Shown: positions 14,573 to 22,342 of the stretch, piece by piece
Layout of the letters: each line of letters begins with the position of its first letter
Position numbering within the stretch: the first letter of the stretch is position 1
DNA from: a virus
Strand: one strand, 5' to 3'
DNA length: 22,397 nt
Virus record (IMG/VR): IMGVR_UViG_3300031539_000344
Span: 1 to 22,397 of that record
Made by a program: the position numbers and the translations under genes
The notes under the pieces: generated by a model
Seen by the model: the letters and a program-made list of their open reading frames with translations, nothing else
The model's database searches: none
What the model was told of the DNA's origin: nothing

Positions 14573-16924
14573 TTACGCTAAGTTGATTGAAATTGTAGAC
14601 ACATTTAATTTAATTGGAATATCTAAACCTCCTGTCTCAGCCTCAATTAATTTTACTCCGTAACACCACCGCGATTCGATAACCTTTGGAGGCGTTATGT
14701 ATTTAGCCTCAGTTAATTGAGATGCCAAAGCATCCCTACCGAGGGTCGATAGACCACGCTGTCGAATCTGTTTCTCATACCACACAAAAACAGATCCGAA
14801 GTGAAACCACAAGATATTTTCGTGGGCATCATATACGTAGTAGAAATCGTTCGTTCCCTGAGCTACCTGTAATACCAAGTTTTCCACTAGATCATCCACG
14901 TGCATCTTATTACGCCCACGGCTCAAGTTGAAAGAATGTTTGATTGACGTTTCAATGTACGTAAGCTTATCTTCCAACTCTATACCGCACCATGCCTGGG
15001 CAAGTCTCAGCCCATACAACACCACGGCAAAGTTATTGGTTACCCTATGTGGTAGCGTTGGATGACGTTCTTGCAATTCCGTGAAACAGGCGTTAAGAAT
15101 TGCTTTGCTTTTTTCTTGTGGAATGCCAAGGGTCCACTGTATGTAACTTCGGATTATTCCTTCCATCGGAGTCCCACGAAATTTGAGGTACGCTTTATGT
15201 GCATCACTTCCAGGCTGAATATTTGATTTTACCAGACGAAGTCCGATTACCCTCTCTAACAACGCAGGTTCTGACAGGGAATCTTCTCCGTCAATCATAA
15301 TCGGAGCGGACAATCTGTATGTTGTAACTGTCTGATCAGGACGACCTCTAGGATCTTCACCGAGATCATAACTTAATCTCAGATATCGAGATAAATAATC
15401 CGATGCTTTCGCCGTCCTGAATTCTGCCAACGCCACAGGTAATGCATTAGTTGAACCTAATAAAGCTAGCAAAACGAATCTAGTTGTTGTACTATCGTAT
15501 ACCGTAGGTGTTGCATACCCTAGAAAGTCCATCATCAAATGGATCAGAGTAGTTTTTCCACAGCCCTGGGTTCCGAAGATGTTAAGAACGGGGAATTTGA
15601 ATCCAGCCGCTTCGACCACGGGTTTCGTGATTGAAGCCATAAGCCAACCTAATGCTGGATACATTATTTCTTCCGTATTGCAGTGTAGAAGGATTTGGAA
15701 TGCACGCAACGGATCAGCATCTCCGGGTATGATTATCCGAGGAGCTGACATCGCACCAGATATATATTCCATTGGTCCTCCAGAAGTCCACGTTTCCGTA
15801 GCACTAAGTGTACTAGAGGGAGTCACGAATATATCTCCGTGTCTACCGGCTGTCGTTGTTGCCGTAACCGTTTCGCCCGTGAAAGATTCCACAAGAAAGG
15901 GTAACAACCTTCTGGCATCTTGATCATTGCCAAGCCATTGCCAGAAGACCTTTGGTAACTGAGACGCAAATTGACGAGCACTATTGAAAGCATCGCGGGT
16001 GAATGTATGTGAAGACGTCGGTCCTTCTGGTGACGAAATCACTGCTTGTATAGCATCTGATTCTCCGTTGACACTGTAAATTTTCTTTACCTCCATTGCA
16101 AAAGTAGATACTTTGACCAGCGATTGCCCATTACGACTCCACATTTCGGAATCTCGCATTTGAAATCCTTGTGGACCAGTCAAAACTACAACATCCTTAG
16201 ATGCTTTTGCCCACGTTATCTCCAGGTAATGTTCAGGATCGACGTGCTCACGATACTTTATTCCTACACGATGGAAGTCGTAGATACATTTCACAGCCGC
16301 CACTGACATTCCAGCACGAGCTAATCCTGACATGACAGCCATGTCCAATTCGGAGCGTGACGGATAACCTCGACTATCACCCGTACAGATTTTGTGTTGT
16401 AGTTTCTTATCGACTTCCACGAGGGATTGTATATCCGGAGGTGCATAAGAAACAGGTAAGGATGACACTAGTTTTATTTCCGTACCATCGTGCATACTAC
16501 CTGGAATTCTACCACGACTATTACGATACCAACAACTATCGGCATTTCCCCCAAGATGTTTTATTAAAACTTTATTTAATTCCTCAAATTTCTCCGGTGT
16601 AACGTACTGAGTCAATAGCCAATATATATGGTATCCATGAACGGTCTTTACCACATACGTAGGTGGTAATACCCACATCGGTAGTTCGGTATCGTCCCAA
16701 TCTACCCATATACATCTTGAGGGACCAGCACCCTCTTTTTCCCTGGTTGCGGACTTGCGTAATGCGACACCGAAGAATGCGTTCTCCGAACCAGCCATCC
16801 CGTCCAGTACTGCGGGCGCATCTTGTGGAGGGAGGTATCGTGACCTCATCCCTTCATCAGGTAGAAGCCACGATACCTCAACTAACGTATTCTTCGGGGC
16901 ATCTTTCCATAGATGGCCCCACAT
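14573..16924 (-). CDS. Primase-helicase (AEP-type primase plus P-loop helicase)
   Basis: This 783-residue protein starts at an ATG preceded by GGAGGAATAACCT. The N-terminal part is an archaeo-eukaryotic-type primase: CIWVDWDD at 71-78 (catalytic Asp75/Asp77), KTVHGYHIYW at 93-102 (the G-x-H motif) and a GRIPGSMH segment near 130-140, typical of phage prim-pol proteins. Residues about 440-600 hold a helicase ATPase: Walker A GTQGCGKT near 450-457, followed by acidic and polar motifs and an Arg-containing segment ('LLERVIGLRL'). Together they would synthesise primers and unwind the template at the fork. The C-terminal 180 residues are unassigned. It lies downstream of the DUF669-like gene with a three-base gap. 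The primase call is strong; the helicase type (SF3/DUF927-like) is less sure. Confidence 0.85.
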   Translation of the reverse strand: MWGHLWKDAPKNTLVEVSWLLPDEGMRSRYLPPQDAPAVLDGMAGSENAFFGVALRKSATREKEGAGPSRCIWVDWDDTELPMWVLPPTYVVKTVHGYHIYWLLTQYVTPEKFEELNKVLIKHLGGNADSCWYRNSRGRIPGSMHDGTEIKLVSSLPVSYAPPDIQSLVEVDKKLQHKICTGDSRGYPSRSELDMAVMSGLARAGMSVAAVKCIYDFHRVGIKYREHVDPEHYLEITWAKASKDVVVLTGPQGFQMRDSEMWSRNGQSLVKVSTFAMEVKKIYSVNGESDAIQAVISSPEGPTSSHTFTRDAFNSARQFASQLPKVFWQWLGNDQDARRLLPFLVESFTGETVTATTTAGRHGDIFVTPSSTLSATETWTSGGPMEYISGAMSAPRIIIPGDADPLRAFQILLHCNTEEIMYPALGWLMASITKPVVEAAGFKFPVLNIFGTQGCGKTTLIHLMMDFLGYATPTVYDSTTTRFVLLALLGSTNALPVALAEFRTAKASDYLSRYLRLSYDLGEDPRGRPDQTVTTYRLSAPIMIDGEDSLSEPALLERVIGLRLVKSNIQPGSDAHKAYLKFRGTPMEGIIRSYIQWTLGIPQEKSKAILNACFTELQERHPTLPHRVTNNFAVVLYGLRLAQAWCGIELEDKLTYIETSIKHSFNLSRGRNKMHVDDLVENLVLQVAQGTNDFYYVYDAHENILWFHFGSVFVWYEKQIRQRGLSTLGRDALASQLTEAKYITPPKVIESRWCYGVKLIEAETGGLDIPIKLNVSTISINLA

Positions 16925-16927
16925 AGG

Positions 16928-17428
16928 TTATTCCTCCAGAACGAACCCCAACGCAACATCGGCGTAAGACGGAGCACGCCAGGCTTTGATTTCGGCCTTA
17001 TCTCCATACGTATCGTCAGACTTTACTTCCGTCCGAGCGTCTACGGTCTTTCCCAGAACAGCATCGGAGAATTCCTGTGTTGAACGGAAAGCTCGATTTC
17101 CTTCCAGGTTCCATCCAATTGCCGAAAAGAATCGTCCGGCCATCTCGAGAGCTTGTTTACCTCTCAGAACCAGATTTGTCCAGACGAATTTGCCCTTGTC
17201 CGGATCAGTTTCTCCAACGATCTCAAGTCCCAGGGATGCCATCGGAGCACCTGGATTTTTGGCCGTTGGACCTGTAACCTTGAACTTAAGCTGTTTCACT
17301 TCCATCCGATGCCAGGCATTTTGTGCCGGAACACTTGCCATTTGGTCAAGGTCAAGTTCCATATTGTTCCATACGTCTGGAACTTCCATCTGATCACCCA
17401 CATACGCGCTATCGTATTCTTCAGTCAC
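16928..17428 (-). CDS. DUF669-like protein, probable ssDNA-binding protein
   Basis: This 166-residue protein starts at GTG 17428 in a GTGA overlap with the HNH gene, with AAGGAG at seven-base spacing. The central region holds the segment VTGPTAKNPGAPMASLGLEI (51-70), a beta-strand-rich body and a helix 'ALEMAGRFFSAIGW', then a second strand run. This pattern matches DUF669-family phage proteins, which are often next to Sak4-like ATPases and serve as ssDNA-binding partners. The C-terminus is short and acidic (LGFVLEE), as in many SSBs. Three bases separate it from the primase-helicase gene. Role: coat single-stranded DNA during replication and annealing; inferred from pattern and neighbours. 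Confidence 0.6.
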   Translation of the reverse strand: MTEEYDSAYVGDQMEVPDVWNNMELDLDQMASVPAQNAWHRMEVKQLKFKVTGPTAKNPGAPMASLGLEIVGETDPDKGKFVWTNLVLRGKQALEMAGRFFSAIGWNLEGNRAFRSTQEFSDAVLGKTVDARTEVKSDDTYGDKAEIKAWRAPSYADVALGFVLEE

Positions 17429-18048
17429 TTTGAATCTCCTTTTGAATTAGAATCAGTAAACCCATTGATCGTTATTTCAAACTTCCTGGCAAACGTGCCA
17501 TCCCGTTTTCTTGTCCGTATAAGCCCTCCTTGATATACGTTGTCATGAAAATACAACCGCCAGTTAGGTGAGTTGTACAACCACGGCAGACCTGGAGGCT
17601 GATCTGTGTTATCCGTCAGAAACTTTGTAACTTCATCCTCCATTCTGGGACTCCATATTCTTGTCAATGTGTGTAGAATCTTACTGTTAGGAACAACGTT
17701 GTGATCTATACACATTCTAACACCACGTCTAGACACTCGCAATAAGTCCTCGTATGATACAGTATTCAGTCGTAGCCAGGCCTGATATTGCAGATTTAGA
17801 TGTACGAAAGCATGACAATCTTTACATACGGGAACCACACCTGCATAGACGGCGAATGGAAAGTCATAGATATATGTTTCGTGACCCTCCTTTGCCTTTG
17901 CACCACACACACCACACAAGTTCTTGTTATTATCCATAGCCCATTGACGCTGACCATGCCACCACGAAGGTTCAATCAGACGAGGATTGATAGAATACAA
18001 ATCTTTCGGAATAGGCTGCGATGCAAACAAACTTACATATCCTTCCAT
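17425..18048 (-). CDS. HNH-type endonuclease-like protein
   Basis: AGGAGGCTACGG precedes ATG. Residues 45-83 hold a Cys4-HNH-like module: Cys45-Gly-Val-Cys48, GHETYIYD at 55-62, then VPVCKDCHAFVH with Cys75, Cys78, His79 and His83. The CxxC...CxxCH...H set is typical of zinc-structured HNH proteins, with His56 and His79/83 as possible active-site residues. The rest (N-terminal 40 and C-terminal 120 residues) is helical and basic, unassigned. It sits in the replication/recombination block between a MazG-like and a DUF669-like gene and overlaps both, so it is not a recent intron-type insertion. It may be a packaging-type or repair nuclease; nuclease activity is inference. Confidence 0.65.
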   Translation of the reverse strand: MEGYVSLFASQPIPKDLYSINPRLIEPSWWHGQRQWAMDNNKNLCGVCGAKAKEGHETYIYDFPFAVYAGVVPVCKDCHAFVHLNLQYQAWLRLNTVSYEDLLRVSRRGVRMCIDHNVVPNSKILHTLTRIWSPRMEDEVTKFLTDNTDQPPGLPWLYNSPNWRLYFHDNVYQGGLIRTRKRDGTFARKFEITINGFTDSNSKGDSK

Positions 18049-18347
18049 CCGTAGCCTCCTTCCAATTTCTTTTTCAGTTGTTGTACAAGTTCAGTAGGCG
18101 TTACTACCGCAAAATGACATGCCACAAGAAAATAATAATAGACATCAGCTAATTCGTCAAGTAAATCTTCCGAAAGATTTGGATTCTGTCCCAGTTTGAA
18201 TCTTTCTTTCATCCAGACTTGTAACAATTCAGCTGATTCCACAACTAAACCTTCCAAAGCATGAGTTAGGTTGTCATTAAATATACGGTGGTTAGCCCAC
18301 GTTTCCATTACTTGATCTTGATGCTCGTAAAATTCTTCGTTAGCCAT
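18033..18347 (-). CDS. MazG-like NTP pyrophosphatase
   Basis: The start is ATG 18347 (MANEEFYEHQ), preceded by GGAG and overlapping the Sak4 stop by eight bases; a 52-residue upstream extension runs through the Sak4 gene and is rejected. The 104-residue protein carries the metal-binding pair of the all-alpha NTP pyrophosphatase family: Glu37 and Glu40 (VVESAELLQ) and Glu65 with Asp68 (LLDELADVYYY), the classic ExxE and ExxD helices. Such enzymes hydrolyse (d)NTPs or (p)ppGpp and are frequent in phages, where they clean nucleotide pools or blunt host stress signalling. Its length matches single-domain MazG-like proteins. Substrate cannot be told from sequence. Confidence 0.8.
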   Translation of the reverse strand: MANEEFYEHQDQVMETWANHRIFNDNLTHALEGLVVESAELLQVWMKERFKLGQNPNLSEDLLDELADVYYYFLVACHFAVVTPTELVQQLKKKLEGGYGWKDM

Positions 18348-19128
18348 GTAACATCTCCAGTAGTTTGGGTATAGTCGGATTGACCACCATAACAGGAAAT
18401 CTTCCCGTGTTATCACGACAGAATGCGCGGGGATGTTCGAAGTATCCCACATTGAACACTCGTTTCCCCTGTTTGTCTTTAGCATTTGAGGGTGCCCGCT
18501 CAAGATACATTACGGACATTGCCGTAGAAGGAAAGATATCAGAACTCGAACCTTGCATAGCAACGTTGATAGATTCGATCTGTTCTTTATCATTCCACTC
18601 AGTCTTTGCCAACGCTGTCATTACTACATTGATACCAAGTTTCTTGAATGCCTGGTTTCCCAGGATGATATACTGATTTAGAATCTTTCCCCAATCCTGA
18701 ATCCGAGGGTATCCTACGTCGTCAGGTAATCCCGTCAAATTAGAAAGATCGACTCCAGATTTAGACAACACTGTCATTCGGTGAATCTCCGTTAAGGAGT
18801 CAACCGTCCAAGTTACAGGACGGATTGGAAACAAAGTATCAAGAACGGGGTATGGCGGAGAGTTACCTGCCAACCATGTGTAGATCATATCAAGTTCTTT
18901 ATACGTTTCGATTTTGATGTGTACAAATTTCTCATCCACAAGATTGGGATAATGATTCAGGCTATCGGATTGACCGTGGTAGTCAACATGTAACACGGGA
19001 TATGTATTTGTTGACGTAGATGCACTTGCGCATAACCACGTCTTTCCACATCCTGGTAATCCGTATACCATAAGGCCAAGATGTTTTTCTTGTGGATCCT
19101 TGCGCGTTTTGGAAGTTACGAGTTTCAT
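18340..19128 (-). CDS. Sak4-like AAA/RecA-fold ATPase (single-strand annealing recombination)
   Basis: The 262-residue protein has Walker A GLPGCGKT at 23-30 and a Walker B-type strand ending TWTVDSLTEI near residue 110. Its layout, a short N-terminus directly before Walker A and a total of 240-270 residues, matches phage Sak4 proteins, RecA-core ATPases that stimulate single-strand annealing with an SSB partner. The DUF669-like gene three genes downstream could be that partner. The ATG overlaps the RecB-like stop (TAATG); AAGGAG is upstream. It could also be another phage AAA protein, but operon context with nuclease, SNF2 and RuvC-like genes supports a recombination role. Confidence 0.75.
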   Translation of the reverse strand: MKLVTSKTRKDPQEKHLGLMVYGLPGCGKTWLCASASTSTNTYPVLHVDYHGQSDSLNHYPNLVDEKFVHIKIETYKELDMIYTWLAGNSPPYPVLDTLFPIRPVTWTVDSLTEIHRMTVLSKSGVDLSNLTGLPDDVGYPRIQDWGKILNQYIILGNQAFKKLGINVVMTALAKTEWNDKEQIESINVAMQGSSSDIFPSTAMSVMYLERAPSNAKDKQGKRVFNVGYFEHPRAFCRDNTGRFPVMVVNPTIPKLLEMLHG

Positions 19129-20234
19129 TATTGATCGCTCCTTTCTTTGAATTGAGTATGCAAAATCCGCTTATATTCTCCACTACTTTCCCGCCGAACG
19201 CTTCTACACGGTTCTTTGAACGAACACCACTTACACGGACTATCATAAGATGATGTTCCTAAACCCGTAGGTCCAACGAACGGACGTCCAGCCATCAACT
19301 TTGCAGTGGGAAGGATTAACATTTTCTCCATGCGATCAAGATACTCTTTTGATGTCGGAACGGGTACATCCCAAATGAAAGGATTATGGTCACAAAGTTC
19401 TCTTAATATTCCAGCATACACAACATTAGCACTTTGCATTAATATTTGTACGTAATTCTTTTCAGGTTCCGTAAGTCCGTTATTTTCCATCCTATCAATA
19501 GCATATCCAACGGTAATCTTGCATGCTTCCATAACAGATGCTATTTCCATCGCGTGATAGAATGCGTGGAACGTAGTAGTATTTTGTACAGTTTTTCTTG
19601 TGGTAAGCGTTCCGTTTTTGAGAATCAATTTTTCGTAGGTGTCTGGAATTCCTTTCTTTAGAAAACGAAAGATCACTCCCTGAACATCGTTCCCAAACAA
19701 CTTCCGCGCGGCCCACGCATACACTAGACCTTGCGTAGAATTTCTTGCCCACTCCTCCATATCAATAGTACGAGATGTTGTTTTGAAATCCATTACATAG
19801 AGTCCATCTGAATCCTCTCGAACCTCATCAAATCGACCGGACATACCGTTTGTATCCCACTTCGTTTCAGCAGCATACGTTCGGAATCTCTGGTCGTGAT
19901 CCTTGGCATACCAATAGTACTCCTGTAACATTGACCGTCCAAGATCATAATATTCTTGTCTATCAACATTCGTCGTTTCTTCTTCCATCCAGTTAAACGT
20001 AAGATGGAAGCCACCATCCAATTCTTCGTCCAACGTTCGTTTGAATGCTTCGTATGCACTACCCGCATCGTCCGAAGCGTGTCGCAATCCTTCGTGGATT
20101 GCAGTTCCGAACGTTAACGCAATGTGTTTGCTTACTGGTTCAAGATATAGCCCCCGGGGTTTCGGAGCTGACCAGAACCACTGTAGTCTACACGTCAGAA
20201 ACGTCTGCATCTCAGTAGCATGTACGCCTGTCAT
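19128..20234 (-). CDS. RecB/Cas4-like PD-(D/E)XK nuclease with Fe-S cluster cysteines
   Basis: I chose ATG 20234, one base after the SNF2 stop and ten bases from AAGGAG; a TTG at 20243 is too close to that site. The 368-residue protein has the RecB-family nuclease core: GTAIHEGL (His47), GRFDEV with Asp136, MDFKTTS with Asp149 and Lys151, and QGLVYAW with Gln168. Cys15 plus the C-terminal set Cys334, Cys337 and Cys343 (CKWCSFKEPC) form the four-cysteine iron-sulfur staple seen in AddB and Cas4. It probably resects or trims DNA ends for annealing by the Sak4-like ATPase encoded directly downstream. No CRISPR array or other cas gene is present, so the Cas4 likeness refers to fold only. Confidence 0.85.
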   Translation of the reverse strand: MTGVHATEMQTFLTCRLQWFWSAPKPRGLYLEPVSKHIALTFGTAIHEGLRHASDDAGSAYEAFKRTLDEELDGGFHLTFNWMEEETTNVDRQEYYDLGRSMLQEYYWYAKDHDQRFRTYAAETKWDTNGMSGRFDEVREDSDGLYVMDFKTTSRTIDMEEWARNSTQGLVYAWAARKLFGNDVQGVIFRFLKKGIPDTYEKLILKNGTLTTRKTVQNTTTFHAFYHAMEIASVMEACKITVGYAIDRMENNGLTEPEKNYVQILMQSANVVYAGILRELCDHNPFIWDVPVPTSKEYLDRMEKMLILPTAKLMAGRPFVGPTGLGTSSYDSPCKWCSFKEPCRSVRRESSGEYKRILHTQFKERSDQ

Positions 20235-20235
20235 A

Positions 20236-21567
20236 TCACACAAACTCCTTATATTGATTAGTCAATTCACGAAGTGTTTCAGCTTCAGATAATTCATGTG
20301 TTACCCGACGCCTCATAATGTGGTCGATCGTAGGTTTCTTAGTTTTAGGTTGGACAGCTTGCAAATACATAATGTTTACAGTTCCTACCGTACCAATTCT
20401 ATGTACACGATTAACGACTTGTACCATTTTTATTGGTGACCATGCCCCATCAAGTACGATCATATTCCGTGCTCGTTGTAGATTTAATGTTTCGCCAATG
20501 CTTTCAATCGTTCCGAATAATTTACCTGTGGTATTGAATTTCTTAAGTTGTTCCTGGACTTCATTACCTTTCATTCCACCCATAATAATTGCTATGTCGT
20601 TGCGTCCTGTCATCCACAAGGAAGGGTAACGAAATCGTGAAGTAATGACAACACTTTCGTCTGGATGATCGTCAAGCCATTCGTCAAGCCAGATGCGTTT
20701 TGCTGACACGCTAGGTACGAAGGATGGAAACAACATCATTGGATCTACGGCTATTTGTTGTAACCTCGTGCATTCCACTAGAGCATTTTCAATTACAATT
20801 TCTGTTCCATCAACTTCTATCCAATGATCGTAGACTGCTTGACGATACAATTTCGCCTGAGGAGTAGTCATTTCAACAGGAATGTTAGCGTGGAAAGCGG
20901 GAAGTATATCAGACACTTCGGATTTCGTTCGATGAATATAAAATGGAGATATACGTTCGGCCAGTTGGTCAAGATTTCTAGCACCCTTTACAATGGAATA
21001 TGATGCTCCGGGTGGCCGGTAATTGCTTGTATACATATTGGTAAATCCCCAGTAGGATCTATAATCTTTGGGATATAACCAATGTAATAATGCCCACATA
21101 TCCGCAGGATTGCGTCCATACGGAGTGGCTGTCAGAGCCCATCTTAACCGAGAAGGAAGTTTCCACAAGGAAATGGTTTGCTTTGCAGTTCGGGTCTTAA
21201 AACGGTGGGCTTCGTCAACGCATATAATATCCCACGAAATAGCAGCAAGGAGGAATGCACTTTTACATCGCAATACTTCAGGATGAATTATCCAGACATC
21301 ACCCCGTTTAGGAATAGAAACCGGAAGTCCGTTACCGCCTGGTCCAGCTACAACGATTCGTAAATTTGGATACATTGCAGCAAGAACGGATTCCCACCAT
21401 AGCTTGGCGGAAATTGGGCATACGATAAGAATGGGACCTTTGGCATATAACGCAAATGCTGCGGAGGCTGTGATTGTTTTACCCAAACCACATTCATCCG
21501 CAAGTAACGTATTTTGGCCCATCTTCTGGATGGCCTCCGCTTGGAATGGAAGAGGTATATAAGTCAT
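20236..21567 (-). CDS. SNF2-family (SF2) DNA helicase/translocase
   Basis: ATG 21567 is chosen because it overlaps the RuvC-like stop as ATGA and has GGAAG upstream; an in-frame TTG at 21579 is less likely. The 443-residue protein has all main SF2/SNF2 motifs: I (ADECGLGKT, 23-31), II (VDEAHRFK, DEAH at 118-121), III (TATPYG, 146-151), and VI (QVVNRVHRIG, near residue 390). It is minimal, without extra DNA-binding domains. Phage SNF2 proteins act in replication, recombination or as translocases that displace proteins from DNA. Its position between RuvC-like and RecB-like genes argues for recombination or fork processing. Confidence 0.9.
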   Translation of the reverse strand: MTYIPLPFQAEAIQKMGQNTLLADECGLGKTITASAAFALYAKGPILIVCPISAKLWWESVLAAMYPNLRIVVAGPGGNGLPVSIPKRGDVWIIHPEVLRCKSAFLLAAISWDIICVDEAHRFKTRTAKQTISLWKLPSRLRWALTATPYGRNPADMWALLHWLYPKDYRSYWGFTNMYTSNYRPPGASYSIVKGARNLDQLAERISPFYIHRTKSEVSDILPAFHANIPVEMTTPQAKLYRQAVYDHWIEVDGTEIVIENALVECTRLQQIAVDPMMLFPSFVPSVSAKRIWLDEWLDDHPDESVVITSRFRYPSLWMTGRNDIAIIMGGMKGNEVQEQLKKFNTTGKLFGTIESIGETLNLQRARNMIVLDGAWSPIKMVQVVNRVHRIGTVGTVNIMYLQAVQPKTKKPTIDHIMRRRVTHELSEAETLRELTNQYKEFV

Positions 21568-22013
21568 GAGGGCTTCCAACTGAATGTCTTTTCTATGTAC
21601 GACAATCCAAGTTGTAGAGCATCTCTTGCGTGTAAATCCTTTATATCACAAAATTGGGGGAACTTTTTCAAAAGTCGGGCAATGGGCCATCGTCCCTTCG
21701 ATGACGCTGGAACAGCAACTACGGAAATGTGGTCTGTATGTAGCCAACTTATTGCGCGAATGGCGCCGATAAGTTCTGCTGTAAAGAGCCTGTTGCCGAT
21801 GTGCTGTTCCGCATAACCTTTGTAGACACGATAATCTTCGACGACAATCATGTCTATCGGAAATGGATCGGTTAGGAACTTAGAAAGTAGTTCTGAATAG
21901 CGTTCGATAGTTTCCTCCTTAACATCTGTAGACGGTCCGAGTGTAACCTCTCCGTCAAAATCCAACCATACAAGACCCGTGGTCTCCCCTGGGTCTACGG
22001 ATAAGATCATCAT
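21564..22013 (-). CDS. RuvC-like Holliday junction resolvase
   Basis: This 149-residue protein begins MMILSVDPGETTG, with Asp7 in the first RNase H-fold strand, followed by IVVEDY with Glu59 and a C-terminal HARDALQLGL with His128 and Asp131. These are the four metal-binding positions of RuvC-type nucleases, in the right order and spacing, and the length is normal. It would cut branched DNA made during replication and recombination, clearing it before packaging. The start overlaps the stop of the HTH gene (ATGATGA), and the stop overlaps the SNF2 start. Confidence 0.85.
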   Translation of the reverse strand: MMILSVDPGETTGLVWLDFDGEVTLGPSTDVKEETIERYSELLSKFLTDPFPIDMIVVEDYRVYKGYAEQHIGNRLFTAELIGAIRAISWLHTDHISVVAVPASSKGRWPIARLLKKFPQFCDIKDLHARDALQLGLSYIEKTFSWKPS

Positions 22014-22321
22014 GATTGATGTGCTCCTCCCAACAAAGGGGCCAATCGTTTGGCTAAACTTTGTCGGATTACCTTCCGGTTCCTATCCCAGTCTAACTGA
22101 AGAACGTGTTTCATAAGAAGTTGGTGATCCACTGGTTTTTCCGGAGTGGATGCGTCCCCTACCAATACTCCTTCGGTAACTAACTTCTGAATCCGGGCTG
22201 AGGATACACCTAAGATTCGGGCAGCAATTGCTCGTGTGTAGGATTCCTGGATTTGATATTCTGTTACCCAGACTCTCCGTTCTTCGTTGAACATTATCCT
22301 TTGCGTTATTTCATACAACAC
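22010..22321 (-). CDS. Helix-turn-helix DNA-binding protein
   Basis: This 103-residue protein starts at GTG 22321 with AAAGGAGG four bases away; TTG 22318 is an equally spaced alternative. Residues about 29-52 (TRAIAARILGVSSARIQKL then VTEGVLVG) match the helix-turn-helix of MerR/excisionase-type proteins: 'AA..LGVS...I..L...G.L'. The C-terminal part (about 65-103) is helical and basic. It may be a regulator of the operon it heads, or a small terminase-type or initiator DNA-binding protein. It is the first complete gene of the minus-strand block seen here. Confidence 0.65.
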   Translation of the reverse strand: MLYEITQRIMFNEERRVWVTEYQIQESYTRAIAARILGVSSARIQKLVTEGVLVGDASTPEKPVDHQLLMKHVLQLDWDRNRKVIRQSLAKRLAPLLGGAHQS

Positions 22322-22342
22322 GCTACCTCCTTTACTTTAAAC

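Larger units (their letters stand above)
27..21169. repeat. Dispersed word CCACAAG / CTTGTGG (23 copies; 8 extended to CCACAAGAAA)
   Basis: By eye scan, CTTGTGG begins at 27, 46, 3125, 4525, 11179, 11507, 15115, 16168, 16822, 19089 and 19597; CCACAAG begins at 7826, 8434, 8896, 10696, 11217, 13711, 14807, 15889, 18122, 18936, 20614 and 21163. The ten-base form CCACAAGAAA (either strand) is present at 8896, 10696, 11217, 15112, 15889, 18122, 19086 and 19594. Copies lie in genes in both orientations and in all three codon phases (coding LVD, SLW, SCG, PQE, TRK). Confidence 0.7.

Noticed and set aside
18348-18503. N-terminal extension of the MazG-like protein by 52 residues
   Set aside because: It runs through the 3' end of the Sak4-like gene in another frame, has no ribosome binding site, and adds nothing like the family; ATG 18347 has GGAG and a normal overlap.
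19128-20234. Cas4 as part of a CRISPR system
   Set aside because: The Fe-S nuclease core resembles Cas4, but there is no array, no cas1/cas2, and the neighbours are phage recombination genes.
7826-21169. CRISPR array from the repeated CCACAAG words
   Set aside because: Spacing is irregular (hundreds of bases), copies are in both orientations and inside genes, and the conserved unit is only 7-10 bases.
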